A stretch of 64,000 nucleotides of DNA from Epichloe hybrida (taxonomy: Eukaryota; Ascomycota; Sordariomycetes; Hypocreales; Clavicipitaceae), in contig JAFEKR010000084.1 in NCBI GenBank assembly GCA_019022495.1, positions 1 to 64,000 of the forward strand. The letters are read 5' to 3'. How positions within the stretch are numbered: position 1 is the first letter of the stretch; every line of letters starts with the position of its first letter. This document shows, one piece after another, positions 33,348 to 47,800 of this stretch. The position numbers were made by a program, and so were the translations under genes. The notes below the pieces were generated by a model, which worked only from the letters and a program-made list of their open reading frames with translations, made no database searches and was not told the origin of the DNA.

Positions 33348-33894
33348 TGTGACAAGGTGTGCGATGGCGTGGCGTGCGATTTTTGAAAAGAAGTTTGCTT
33401 GTTGCCCTGAGCTTTTATTTATAGTCGAGACCTGTCGTGAGCGAGTGATGCTGGTAGTCGATGAGAGTTGTTGTGAGAACAAGATGCGTCTGGTGTCCCA
33501 GGCCAGGGAGTGAATGTGCATGGACTCAAGTTGAGTCACTCCTGCCTCCGGCACCGCACATGCACATGTGTGTGCACTTGACGCACCTGACGCCAGCTGC
33601 CGCGACTTTTCACAGTCATTGGCAGCGCAAAGCCCGGTTGGCAGAAGCCATGTTGACATTTCCTTCTTCTAGCAGAGTCTGGACATTCACTTTGGCTAGG
33701 AATTCATACTAGACTGAACATGCAAACGGCAACCCGGCCATAAACCTCGGGTTATATAAATAACTAAGTAGTAGCTAGATAGCCATGTATACTAGATAGG
33801 GTATAATGCTACTTCATATATATTCCAACCCGCGTCTTCGTCGTCTCCAAACACTGCATCAACGATTCTTGGCAACTCCGCACCAACCAAGGCC
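33348..33894. other. Intergenic region
   Basis: It lies upstream of the nucleotidyltransferase gene and downstream of the ACC deaminase gene, both on the minus strand. It turns AT-rich after about 33710. No gene is seen. Confidence 0.55.
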
Positions 33895-35031
33895 TTACAA
33901 ACCAATCTCCGAGTACGCATTCAAAGCCAGCTGTCCTCCAAGATGGGCGTACAAGACGTTTCCGGACCTGATGTCACCCGACCTGATGAGGCCCATCATT
34001 CCAGCCAAGCTCTTCCCTTCATACACGGGGTCGGTGATGAAGGCCTCGGTCCGCGCGCCAAACTTGATGGCCTCAATGGTGGTCTCGTCGGGGATGCCGT
34101 AAATCTTGGCATTGTAGTCGCTGTTGAGAACCACATCGTGTTCCGTAATGTCGTCTCCCTGCAGCCCAATCTTGACGCCGGTGCACCTGGCAATGCGGAG
34201 GACTTGATCAAACGTCTCTTTGGGCCTGCCAGAAGCGTCGACGCCGATGATTCTGCGCGACGGGGAGCCCAGCTTTTGAGCGAGCTTGAATCCCGCAATC
34301 ATGCCGGCGAGTGTTGATCCTGTCACGGCACAGACAATGATGGTGTCGAAGAAGATGCCCATTTCCTTTTCTTGGGCCTCGACTTCGAATGCCCATCGGG
34401 CGAACCCGAGCCCTCCGAGGGGATGGTCCGATGCACCAGCTGGGATGTAGTACGGTTTCCCGCCGCCTTGCTCAATGTCAGCCGTCAGGCGGGCCAAGGT
34501 GGTCTTGTGCTCGATCCCAAAGGTTGAGGCGTCGAGTCGCACGTCTGCACCCATGAGGCGCGAGAGCTGGATGTTGCCGACTTTCTCGTAACCTGCGTCC
34601 TCCCAGTCCACCCAGTGTTCCTGGACAGTGGCTGCTCCAAGGCCGAGTCTGGCCGCCACGGCGGATACTTGACGAGTATGGTTGGATTGCACACCTCCGA
34701 TGGAGACAAGAGTATCGCATCCTTGTGCCAGGGCCTCGGAGGCGAGATATCTGTGTGTGTGAAGATGGAAGAGTCGTCAGCGATGAAACTCCTCGACCAG
34801 TGCTCCAAATGGGATACGGAAGTCGGAGGAAGTTGGCCACTACTCTAATTTGCGGGTTTTATTGCCGCCGTATGCCAAACCAGAGTTGCAATCTTCTCTT
34901 TTAGCGTAGATATGGACTTTGCCTCCCAGCTCGCGTGACATTCGGGGCAGATGCTGGATGGGTGAGGGGCCAAAGAGAAACGACTCTCTGGGTATCCTGG
35001 CGAAGAGCTCGGGTAATGCGATATCGGCCAT
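33895..35031 (-). CDS. acdS: 1-aminocyclopropane-1-carboxylate (ACC) deaminase
   Basis: Two exons, 35031-34844 and 34750-33895, encode 347 aa. The 93-bp intron (GTAGTG...ACACAG) splits a Glu codon in phase 2 and restores KTRKLEYLASEAL. This is a PLP enzyme of fold type II that splits ACC, the ethylene precursor, into 2-oxobutanoate and ammonia. The PLP lysine is K58 in [26 protein letters not shown] follows. E307 in PVYEGKS and L333 in YAHLGG correspond to E295 and L322 of the Pseudomonas enzyme, the residues that separate true ACC deaminases from D-cysteine desulfhydrases. No targeting signal is seen, so it is cytosolic. Such enzymes are found in plant-associated fungi such as Trichoderma. 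Confidence 0.9.
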
Positions 35032-35851
35032 GATGCATGCAGTCTTTGAAGCCGCGATTTTGTGATTGTGATTCTCGTCTCCAAAGTATTACACAAGAGA
35101 GAGACGATCGAGATGCTGTGTGCTGTGGCTTGTGTTTGGATGCGCGCATTTGTCCGTGTGGAGTTTTTTGGAGTTGCAATCCAATCCGCGGCCCCAAAGT
35201 CCACCGGTGGTGGAGCCTGCCTTTGGTGTTCCCCGGCCCCAGGCGCAGGAAAGCTGTTTCTGTTCCGGATGCAATGCAGGATGAAAGGGAAAGAATGGAA
35301 GAAAAGTTGACAGTGTAGTGATTGAGATTATGCATCGATTTTATGGAATCTGGATAGAAAGGAGTTACATCGAAGCGCTCGGGAATGTATCTCCTAGCTA
35401 GTGAACCCGAGGACAAACCGAAATTGAGACGATTGAGACGGTTGAGACGCACATTCAAAATCAGCCCACCCGGGAAACTCACGATCCGCGCGTTCCCGGT
35501 GTAGCTCGGCTGGTGAATCGGACAATGAGAATGCTCCAGATCAGGATGATGACAAGTGGTGCACGCTGAATATTGGACAAACATCATGCGCCCACACCCA
35601 GCACCTAGCCTTGACAATTGGATCGCGAAACGCTTCATTCGTACAATCGTGATCGGATCCAGTAATGGCCAGATATAGTGACAATTGACAATAATCTGTC
35701 AATATAGGTCAATATAGGTCTATACTATAAAACTACAATGAAGAAGGCAAATTGGTAAAAGGGAAGCGCATCGTTCATCATTCCTCTTGTGACGCCTGGG
35801 ATAACAAAGATGCGCTACATAAACCATGGCCCGTCTCACTTCCTTCACCCA
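35032..35851. other. Intergenic region
   Basis: It lies between the ACC deaminase start and the NRPS stop. A short direct repeat GTCAATATAGGTC occurs at about 35698-35722. No gene is seen. Confidence 0.55.
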
Positions 35852-38800
35852 TCAGACTAAATCTCTGCTTCCAACAAGCCGTGACAGATGACCCGAAAAC
35901 ATCCGAGCAATTTCCTCCAAGCCCTGTGCGTCGCGCAGCGTCGGGTCGCATCCAATGCCAATGGCGAGGTTGGCAGTCTCTCGGCTGGGACCTACGTCGG
36001 CAAACAACACATTGGTGGGAAGGAAAGATGTGTCCAAGCCATCGACGGAACTGCCCCGAGACAAGGGTGTGGGGGATGCATAGTCTGACGGCACGCCAAG
36101 GGGCCAGGGTCGAAGCAGCGTGTCCTTCGACACCTGGGGCTTGAGCAGGATCTCATCGTTCCACAGGATATTCAAGTGGGCGTTGAAGAGGGGCGAGACG
36201 CCTTTGTTTGGTGCCCACTTGATCACGTCTCGCAGACGGCTTTGTTCGTAGTCTGATTGAGAATTCGTGCGGTCTTGGAAGCTCTGGAGTAGTATCGACA
36301 GACTTGTCCCGGCAAGTTGAGACGCGACAAGGTCCTTCGGGACGGCAACGGGTAGCATGTTGAGAGTCGGGCTGGCGAGAGCCTCGATACCTTCGAGCTC
36401 AGCCGATCGACCAGCCGTGTAGTATCCGAATACAGGGGAGCTCGATTCCGTCACGTCTGAGAGCATTCGCCCAAATGCGACTTGAATGAGGCATTGCGGA
36501 GTGATTCCGAATGCCCGGGCAGCAGACTTCAGGGCACCCATGCTGACATCGACGCATTCGAAGCTGACGAATGCCCTGTTGCAACTCTTGGAATCCGTAT
36601 TGATATCAGCTTTCGGTGTCAGGATGGTCGGGTCGCACTGGCCCAGCGTCTCGGTCCAAAACTGTTCTTCATTCTTGCCGCGCAGTTTTTGCTGGGTGAA
36701 CTGAGCAAAGTGAGAGACAGACAATGGCGGACAAGGTTTCTGCATGGTTCCGCAGTACAAGCTTGAAAGTTCATCGATGAGAATGCCCATGCTCCAAGCA
36801 TCATACAGCGCGTGATGGAGCCTAAGTAGAACCGAAACGCCCTCACGTCCTCCTTGGATGAGAACAATGCGGACTGGAGGCTCATATAACGAGGACGGGC
36901 TGAGGGAGAGGTGATGGATTTCCGACTTGACATATTCCTCCATGGTCATGTTCTCCGGTACCTGCTGAACGGTGAACGACTTGGCTGCATCGACACAATC
37001 TGGTTTCAAGATTGCCTGTACGGCCAGCGTTGGCTTGACTTGCGCGAAGCATGTCCTCAACGAGTCGTTTTTCTGTACGAGAGAAATCCATGTGTCCCGT
37101 AATCGACCCGCGTCCAACCCGTTCTCCGCTTTGAAAACCCAAACGGGCTCGAGCAGCGTCTTTCCCGAGGTGAGCCAACATGCCAAGTGGTATTCTTGCC
37201 CGGGCAACACTGGTAGTATTTCCTGGATCTCCGCTTCCGCTCTCCCGAGTTTAGACGCTGCCGCCTCCTTGACCTCTTGATCAAGCAGTGGAGCAACGCC
37301 ATTTGACTCTGTCGTAGACCTGTTTGGAGCAGCTTGTCCCGATTTAGCAAATGCCACCTCACAGAGCTTCCCTATTTTGGCATTGCGCATGATTTCCATA
37401 GTGTGTAAGGGAATATGAGCTTTCCGGCAGGCGCCCGCCACACGAATTGCCACAATGGAATCAACACCGATGGAGAATATGCTCGTTTGAGCATCGATGC
37501 TGGAAACAGGCGTATCAGTGGTTTCTGACAAAACTTTTCTCAGAGGATCTAAAAATTGATCGATCGCGCTTTGGTCAAAGGGACTGGTCGGTACCGCCCC
37601 TGTTTCCCTCGTCAGTCCTGGTTTTGGCACTTTGGACAGCACTCCAGGGGAACTAATGGCCAACTCATCTGGATGCTTTCGGATGCTCTCAAAGCTCTCG
37701 ACAAGCAGACTCATCAGATTACTCGTGGTATCATCTGCAAATCTCGAGTGAACTTCCAGTTCGAGGCCCCCACGACTCTTTTGGTGGACTTCAATGACAA
37801 GGTCATAATGAGATGGAGGGAGGGACTCTTTGGAGCCTTCAGGCTCGAAAGGCTGCCAGAAGGGAGCTTCAGTTGCGTCTTCACCCTTTCTGAAAATAAA
37901 CAGTACCTCGAAAAGCTGCCCATCACGGCCATTCTCTTTCCGCCAAAGCCGTTGGATGTCCGATAGGGAAGCATGCAGATGATCCAAGGACTTGTTCTGG
38001 AAGGCTTGCAAATCGCGCAGGTAATCGTGGTTGGTGAACAATTCATCGTGTATGCAGAGCCTGAGAGGAACGGTGTTGAGCATTGGCCCAGCCACCTTGT
38101 CCGCGCCATTGATGTCCAGCCTTGCAGCATGAACTTGGCCTAGGACTACATCTCGAGACTTCGTCTGCGCGCATACTGCTTTGCTGACGGCCAGTTGGCA
38201 GATGGTTTGAATGGTGACCCCTTTCTCTGTACACCATTGCTCCAAGGCAGAAGTATCCTGAGCAAGCAGCATGGTCTTGGACGTCATCTTGTTTTGGATG
38301 TCCTCCGCTTCAGCAATTGCCGCTGCCCCTCCGTAGCCGGAAAGGCTATCAGCCCAGAAGCCTACAGATCCCGAAGACATGTTGTGAATTTTCATAGCAG
38401 TCTCGTAGAAAGGGTTTCGTTCGGGTACACGGTTTCCACGTAGAATAGCCCAGAGATCCTCAAATATGAAGCGAATTGAAGTCCCGTCGTACGTGGCGTG
38501 GTGCAACGACACGACGAGCAGCATGTCTTCTGGGCTTCGAATGACCGTCGCCTTTACAGGAGGAGTTTCGAAGGACGAGACGCTAGGGAACTGTGTGCGT
38601 TTGATCAGGTCATCGATAGCGACTTGAACATCTTCTGTAGCTACCTCATGCCAATTCAATATCGATTCTTGATGCACGGCGCCAACAAGTTGTGGACGGG
38701 GCTGGTTAATTTCATGAAAGGAAGTTCTGAGGATATCATGTTTGGCAACAAGTCTGCTCCAAGCTGATCTAACCTGGTCTATGCTCGTTCCTTGGGGCAA

Positions 38801-41800
38801 TCTGAAGGGATGATGGTGAGCATATAATGTTGGATCCATCATGACCGTGGCTGAAATCATGCCAGCCTGGAGTGGTGTCAACGGATACACAGCGACGACA
38901 TCGTCCAGTACTTTGGTCGAGACGGCGCCAGTGAGCAAGGCCTTGGACCAATTACCAATACCAGCCGGTTCTGACGCTTCGTTGTCTGAGTCTTTGGCAG
39001 TCCCGTTGAAAGAAGAAGTAGTTTGTATGTGCGTTGCTAATTTGGCAACGCTTGGGTTTCTGAGTACATCTGCTCCGGAGACCCAGAACCCGTTTTTCCG
39101 CAGCAACGTTGAGAACCTGATGGTTGTTATTGAATCAATGCCGTACTTGATGAAAGGGGTTGTCCTTTTCACTTCGTTCGGCAATGCACCCGAGAACGCG
39201 ACGACCACATCCCGAATCTGCTGCTCCAGCACTGACCAGTCGTCACTTTCCTCCTGCAGAGACCCATGGGGTGGTAGCAGTCGTGTATGCAGCATGGACC
39301 CAAAGTCGCCATCTACCGCCTTATTTTCGCCTCGAGTAAAAGAGGTAACCAGTGACTCCATCTGCTCGAGTAATGCATCTAGCTCCTCCATCTTGTCAAA
39401 CATTGTGGAGCGTGTTCGTAATGTCACCGTATCTGTGCCAGGATCCGCCTCACACTCAAGTGCCAGCTCAAAATCAAGAAACATCTCACCCTCCGTGGGT
39501 TTCAATATCCTGGACTTGGAGCTGCCTGAGTCTTCCGGTGGCGATAATTTTGTAAACGAGAACAAGCTAGAAAACAGTGGGCCAGATATCTCTAGCCACC
39601 TTGACAACGAACGCAATGATGTATACTGATATTCCATTGACTTGAAAAGCCTGTCTTGAACAGTCGTGATGAGCTCTGCGATTGTTTCGCCGTCGGTGCC
39701 AATATTGAGTCGTTGAGGAATTGTCGAGATACATGGCGCGGCCATCGCGTCGATACCCTCAACATCTATTGATCGTCCTGACAGAACCACACCAAAGATC
39801 AAATCTGGGCGTTTCAATGTCCGTGCTAGGACATATGCGAATACTCCCTGGATGAGCGCCGACAACGTCATGTTTGTCTGCGAGCACAAACTCTCCAAGG
39901 TTGTAAGACTTGCATTTAGTGTCCTCGCCGTAGTCTGCGCTGTCCTTGGAGAAATTTTCTCTATTCTGTGATCGTAACCATCAAACAACGTGGTCCAGTA
40001 GCTCTTGGCTTTACTTTCGTTCTGTTGCTGGGCCGCAATGTGCTCTAGCAACGGCAGAGTAGACGGTCGTCGTGGTAAGCTGCTGTCCGTGTAGGCAACC
40101 TCGAAGTCTTGGAAAATCATTTCGATGGAAACCATGTCATACAATGCGTGATGGATTGAGAGCATGAATAGAGACATCTCGTTTGTCTCATCGGCGCCAT
40201 CACAAGATGCTAAAGTGAACCTAACGGGCGGAGACTTGTCGATGTTCGTGACAATGTCGTCGGCGATTTCTTTCTTGCAAGACAACAATTCCTCCTTCAA
40301 CATATTTGTCCCATTACTCAAGTGTTTCCAAACTGGGGTCGCATGGTTCTCCTTGATGACAAGCTGAACGATGTCATTTTCCCTATCGATGAAGCAGGTT
40401 CGAAGCAGCTCAGTATTCTTGACCACAGCAGCCCATGCAGCTTTTACATGCTCAACTACAACAGCCGGATCTAACTCAAAGATCATGTGGCTGACGTACG
40501 CATTGTCTGCCTCGGATCCGTGGCTCATTGTGTGCGCCACAAGTACTTCTTGTAGAGGCATGCAAGGCCTGATAGACTCAATATGCGTGGTTTCACGGTC
40601 CTTCAAAGAATTCATCGTTTTTTTCTCCAGTTCCTCAAACCTTGTTGTTATGCTTTCTGAGTTGGACGGCTCTGCATCGTGAGATTCTTTGAGGGCATTC
40701 TTCATTCGGCCCAGCTCTTCAATCGTCGGGTTTTGTAATAGTCGTGCCACGGTGGTGCTGAATCCCAGCTTTTTCAACTTGAATGAGAGTTTGACTGAGG
40801 CAATGCTATCCAACCCAAGTTGAAACAATGTGCTTCTAGGTCTTGTGTCGCGTTTGTCATCTTGACCTACAACACTTTTGACCACGGTGAGAATTTGCTT
40901 TTCGATCGAGGTCAGATCTCTCGAAGGTGCAGTCGTCGGCTTATTGACGAGTGATGAGCTTTCACCAAAGAGCTCCCCGAGTGAAAGCGTATGAAACATA
41001 TGCTCCAGAGCTTTTGCGTCCGTTTTCGCCGAAGTGTCCCTCAAAGGTATGAAAGAAATGGGAATGATAAAATCAGGAACCATGTAAGCCGGCAAAGTTT
41101 GTTCACAAGTCTGACGCAAACTGTTGTTGATTTCCTTGTAGTTCTCGTTGATCCATCTCAGCTCCCCTCTTACAGCAGCACCAGACGATGCTACAAAGGA
41201 GACTAAAAATTGCTTTGATGTGCCTGGATGGTTGAGAAGAAGCGTGACGACATCAATGTCTGTCGGGGATAAAGAGCGAATAACCTCAGAAACTTCGCCA
41301 AGCTCCAATCGCTGCCCACGGACCTTGACTTGTTCATCTTTACGCCCCAGGAACAGGATGGAGCTGTCGGCATCCATTCGGACAATGTCTCCGGTCCTAT
41401 ACATCTTTCGGCCGTTGATATCACAGAAACCTTTCGCATCGGGTCTGTTCAGATATCCGTTGGCAACGAGACTGCCTTCGATAACAAGCTCACCTGCCAT
41501 GCCCTTTTTGACATGTTCATTTGAACCAGGAGCCAGCACGTGAGCAACTGAGTCTCCTAATGGATGTCCAATACACCTCGTGTCGGAGTCTGGCAAGATT
41601 CGTCCGGCACTGCATCCAATCGTAACCTCCGTTGGTCCATAGACGTTAACTAGAGCTACCCGGTCAGAGGAAGACCAGATTTGCTGAGTTCGTGGTGTCA
41701 TTTTCTCTCCACCCACTCCGAGATACACCAAATGAGGCGCATCTTCAGGTACAAGGCCAGTCTGATCTAGCAGTGAAGGAACAATGCCTGCGTGCGTTAC

Positions 41801-44800
41801 ACCTAGTTCCCTGAAGGTTCGCGGTAGGTCGTCCAGCATCGATAAACGTTCACCAGTCACCGCACAGAGACCAAAACGCCACGCCAGGAACATTTCGCCA
41901 ATATGGACGTCAAAAGCCCTGCTAGCTAAGCAAAGGAACTTTCCGACGCCTCCAAGCTCCAGAGACTTGGGCGCAACATTGCCAATCAATTTCCCCCATG
42001 CGTCACTGAAAGAGCTTAAATTGTGTCGACTGACTCTGACTCCTTTCGGAGTACCGGTGGAGCCTGAAGTATACAGCAAGTAAGCATCAAGATTTTCTGG
42101 GTAATTATTGAGAATGTCTGAGGTGTCCTGAGTGGACAGATTCTCTATGAATGATTGATTCTTGGTGTCGAGAACCTTTGTCTCTGGTGGTAGCTCAACT
42201 CCGTCAAAATTGTTGTCACAGACGAATGCCATGGCAGCCCTGCTGTCACGCAGAAGGAAGGATTTGCGGTCGTTCGGCAGCCCTGCCTCGATTGGGACAT
42301 AAGTGTTGCCAGATTTCATAATGCCAACGATGATCGCAAACGCAATCAAGGATCGATCCAGAGACACAGCAATGGCTCTGCCGTGGAGAGAGGCGTGGAT
42401 TATGAGATTCGCGACTTGATTTGCCGTCTCGTTGAGCTTTTTGTAAGTCCAATCCTCCGTCACAATCTTCTGACTTCCAAGAAATCCAGTGGCAACCTCA
42501 ACAGCTTTCCACTCTGGGTGCGTCTTCGCCCAAGTCTCAATGTAGTGTGAGGGAGGAACAGTGGATGTATACTGAGCGGATACTTTGGAAGAAGCAATAG
42601 ACAGAAGATCTAGAGGGAAATGGGCGTTAAGGCCAGAAAGAGAGATTTCGGGAGCAGATTTATCAAAAGCAATGAGAAGTGCGTCCAGTTGCTGCAAGAA
42701 GATGGCTTGAGCACTTGATGACATCAAGGTCTCATCTACCGACAATGATATTGTGACCGTGTCATCCGCGCCCTCGAGAACATTCAGAGCAAACTCGTGG
42801 TCAACGAATATTTCAAAGATGTCCTTGAATTCTTCCCACGGCGCAAGGCTGCCTCCATCATCTTCAGGTCGCTGGCGCAAGACATATACGGCGGAGTAGA
42901 GAGCCTCATCCCGACTCTTTTTTAGAATCTTGCGAACGTCTGAAGGCTGCGGGGGCCCATATCGAATGCTATCCATCACCAAAATTTGCTGGCTATGGAC
43001 CATATCTTTAAGGTTTCCAGATGAGCGGAATGGCACTGGGTAAGTTGCTGAGAGTGGCGCCATGGCACCCACAAGTTGCGACTCCAATAATCTCTCGGAA
43101 CGAACTTCACCAAATAATACGCTCTGTTGCTCGTAATACTCCGTCAGCATGATTCCAAACGTGACGCGAAATAGAGGACTCAGCGAAGATGCCCCAAGCC
43201 TCCGCGCCAGCCCGGTTAGCTTTGACGTCGATCGTGTCGCTTGCAGTTCAGTAGTACGATGACGAATTTTCCTAACAACAGCCTTTGGGCTATTTGACGT
43301 TGCATCTCCTAAAGATGTCTGCGATACCAAAGGGCTTAACATGTCGCCCCAAAACTTGTGTCCTTCCGGTTCACTGTAGCGTACAGCGAGTCTGCTAACT
43401 GCCTCCTGAACCTGACAGCGCTTGACAGGAAGCTCGGCTGTTGAATAAGCCCACGCCACGTCATGCATCAAACTACGTAGCATTTCTCCATCGCATAATG
43501 AATGATGGATCGTCAAATTCATGATCCTCTGGTCTTGTTGTGCCAGTATAGTTACTCGCCATGGTGGGGACGAGAAATTGTTCTCATGCTGTGTCCTTTG
43601 AAGGTTGGCGCACACCGCCTGGATAGATTGCTGCCAGTCGCCTGAGTCGCTGACTATTTCTTGCCAGTCCATGCTTGCATTGTAATCAATCAACTGTATG
43701 AACATCGAAGACGGCCCAGAAGATTGAGTCTCCTCTTGCTCAAAGTACGCTGTAGGGACGAAGCTAACCTTCAAGATATCGTGGTTCTTGCTGACATGTT
43801 GCCAAGCTTGGCGCACTCTTGCAATGTCAACTGTCGAGGGAAGTCGCCAGGAATAGCTAGCCCAATAAAGCATGGGATCCCTCAATGTTTCGACTAGCAT
43901 TCCATCTTGGAAAACTGTGGTAGGAACTAGGGAGAAATGAGCTGGGTCTCTTGCTAGGTGTCGTGATACCAAAGGTTTCCAATGATCAAGATATCTGCTC
44001 AAGAGTGTCTTCCAATTCGAAGTGCCCTGTCTCTTAACAGATAGGTGATTGTTGAGGTCCTCAATCGTTACACTATCCAATACTTGGATGGCGGATATGT
44101 CATGTCCATCGTTTTTAAATCTTGAACTGAGTCTGATTGCTCCAATTGAATCAACGCCAAGCTCAGAAAGAGTCGTGCTCCTCGACAATGTTTTCGGCAT
44201 AATTTTGATAACGCCTTGAATCTTTTCAAGAAGAGGTCGATGCTTGATACACCATGCGGGGTCAACTTGTTCATCCGCGACCGGCGACATCGGCTGCATA
44301 GACCACTCTCTGCCGACAACTTCTAATAGTCGCTTGCGATTGACTTTGGAGGATTGATTGCGGGGCAAGCAGTTCAATGGCATGAAAACGTCTGGCACCA
44401 TGTGCCGTGGAAGCTCAGCGGTAGCGTGTCTTTTCACGGCTTGTGCTACTAATTGCGCCTCCTCGTTCTTCAGAATACAGAAGTTATCGACGTCAGATGA
44501 CTTCTGTAGCCCACAGTCCACGAAGCATATGAGAGAAGATTGCGTGGAGCCGGGAAGTTTGGCCAGCAACACTTCACTGTGAACAACAGACTCGTGGCCT
44601 GCTGAGCAGACAGTGGATATCTCTGTGAGTTCTACACGCATGCCCCTGATCTTGACCAGATCATCTTTTCGACCAACAAAGTCAAAGCTTCCATCGGCAA
44701 GCTGTCTAACGTAGTCTCCTGTGTGGTAAACACGGCATTGCAAAGTCGAATTCCACCGGAACCTGTTGTTACTACTGTGTACATTGTCCCAGTACCCAGG

Positions 44801-47800
44801 CGAAAGCTGAGGGCCAGATATGACAAGCTCTCCCAGCATGTGCTTCATCACTGGATATCCAGATGCCATCACGTATGCATTGACGGCTGGGAGGGCAGTT
44901 CCGATGTTCCCACTTCTTGATGCTGCGCTCAGCCTGTTGATAGTAGTGTTGATTGCCGTTTCTGCTGACCCGTACACGTTGCAGAGAGACATGCGTGACT
45001 TCCACTTGTCTGCTAGAATCTGCGGTAGTACTTCGCCTCCCATTGTTGCTACTCGCAACGTTTCGAAGTCCTGGGGCAGCAAAGTGCTGGCAAATGTCGG
45101 TGTCATCGAGGTGTGTGTCGCGCCGACCTTGTTGGCTAAAGCTATAAATGAGCCAAGGAGGATGTCTCTGGTGGCAGAAACAAGCGTCCCCCCCAGTCTC
45201 CATGCTGTAAACACATCACACACAAATGCGTCAAAGGTATAATTCGCGAACTGAAGAAACCGGACTTCACAGCCTCTCAAGTCCAAGTCCACATTGACAC
45301 GCTGAATATACGAGTCGATGGACAAACTCGCTGACTCATGTGAGATAGGAACTCCTTTAGGTGTGCCAGTGGTTCCACTGGTGAAGATGACGTAGGCGAT
45401 GTCTGATCTCTGTATCGAGTGGTTGTCCAATCTCGCAGACTCCGATGCTTTTAAAGTCCGAGAAGTGCTACAAGAGCCCCCTTCCAGTAAATCGGATACA
45501 CTGATTGACTTGAAAGAAGCAGGCAGAATGGAAGACAGTTGAGAAGTGGTCGATTTGCTAGTGAAGCAGATTCCCGCAGTTGTCTTTTCAATGAGAAAGA
45601 TTTGTCGAGCAGGAGGGTAGCTCGGATCAACCGGGCACCAAGCAGCTCCAGCTTTCAGTATGCCCAATAAGGTAATGTATAACTCCGGGCATTTCTCCAT
45701 GAAAATAGGCACAACATGTTTTGAGCCTTCTTTTGCAGGCAACTGACTCATCAGAAACCCAGCAACCCTTGTTGCTTTCACTTCTAGATCTGCATAGGTC
45801 AGTTGAACCTTGGGATGATCGACACTCAAGTCGTCATAGAATGCTAGCGCAATCGCATTTGGTGACTTCTGGGCGAATTCGGCGACGCATTCGTGTAACA
45901 ACTGCTGGCCCAAGTGGTGGTACCCGTTGATCTGTTCGAGTTGGCCAGGCCCCTGCAGAGATGTCCAAACTGAAGGGTCCATATACTTCGCGTTGGGATA
46001 AGACATGATATGGTTTGTGACTCGTGCAAGATTTGCGAGCATGGTATAAGCCGCATCATCATCGAGAAGTGCAGTTTGGTAGGTCAATCTGAACTCCAAA
46101 AGGCCGGATCGATCGGGATAGACTTCAATCATCACAGCTAGGTCGTTGTGCATACCAGGATGACACACTCTCTCGTACAATGCCTCACCTTTGCCACTGT
46201 TTAGGTACATCTGGAGAGCAATGGTTGTATCGTATCGAGCCCCAGTTATGGGTGTATGTAAATAGGAAAGAGCTGCGGTATTTTGTGCTGTTCTTTCCAG
46301 AAGTATGTCGATGTTTCGTTTGTCGTTTTCCTCGTTCAAATTCACTCGAGTTGATTGGATTGTGAGAACCGGCGCAGAACAATTGGCCAGCTCCGTTGTG
46401 AATCGATCCGACATGGTATTTCCAAATGCAACATCTCGCTCACCGGTATAAGTAAACAGGATCTGTGCCCAGGCTGCTTGCAAGATAGAAAGAGGGGAGC
46501 ATTGCAGGGCTGCAGCTTGACGCGTCAGGCTCTCCAGCGACAGATCAGACATGAAGCTGTATCCACCACAGACATTCTCGTCGGGTCCTGGAACGGTGCT
46601 GCGAAGACATGGGAAAGAAGGCGAAAGAAACCCATCCATGTAAGCCTGCCAGAACTGAGCTGCTTCAGCTCTGTTCTCCGAGAAATGTCTTTCAACGGCA
46701 GTCAGAACCCCAGTTCGCTCGATGCTTGGTTGCCCAAAGTATTCTCTCTCGATATCCTCCAAGAGAAGAGTTTCTGAGCCACCATCAAAGACGGAGTGTA
46801 GCTGGCTGAAGACTATAATAGTTTGAGTGGGTGATTGTACAACCGATAAGCGTCGAGGTGGCTCATAAAGCGAGATCTTCTCCTCGGCCGCCTTTTGGGC
46901 CGCTTGGATGACGTCTTTGCATTCGTTATCAGATTTCGCGCTGTAAAAATGTGGCTTGATTTGAGCTGCTTCATGATCGGGCGATAAGATACACTGAGCA
47001 AAGGGTGTAAGATCATCGTTTACCTCAACGAAGACTGAGCGCATAATGTCGTAACGTGACAGCACGCGAGTCCAAGATTCAACAATCTTTTGAGAATTCA
47101 GCTCCGACTTCACAGTATAAACTGTATGCTGAATGAATGCTTTCCCACCCGGAACCGCTTGAAAGCCGTTTGCATCAGCAGTGAGAAGGAAGCTAGCCAA
47201 TGCCACGGCCTGAGACGTGGTCACTGGTAAAAAGGAGACTATGTTATCTTCATTGAAGCCCAATGCGCTGAGACACTGCTTCTTGTGACGATTCTCGAAG
47301 TCGATGAGTAGAGTCTGCAAATTTCTCGCTTTAGCCAGCGAGGGCGTGGATCGATTCAATGCTTGTTGAGCTTTGGTGTCGAGATCACCAAGATTATGGC
47401 ATGTAAGGATGTCCGTAACTTGAAGCCCTTCGATTCCAATCTCCCTGAAATTCTGCAGAAGTCCGACAGAACGTAGACTGTCAATACCTAAAGATAGGAG
47501 TGTGGTCGCAGACGTGATCTTGTCCGATCCCACGATAGCGACACTGGAGACTGCCTCAATTACACTCTGCAGCATTGGGATTGAGCTGCTTCCTGCTTCA
47601 CGATGGCCATCCACATCCCCATTTCTCAAGCGTCTCAGCCCTGATTTCTCCGGCGATAAGCAGTACTTGGCCAAGGTTTTCCGGTCGGTCTTCTCACTCG
47701 CCAGACGGGGCAGCTTGTCCATCACGTAGTAAATCGACGGGCGCATATGTGGTTGCAACACATTTTCTGCTCTTTCTTGGCAAGCAGCCAATACATCGCT

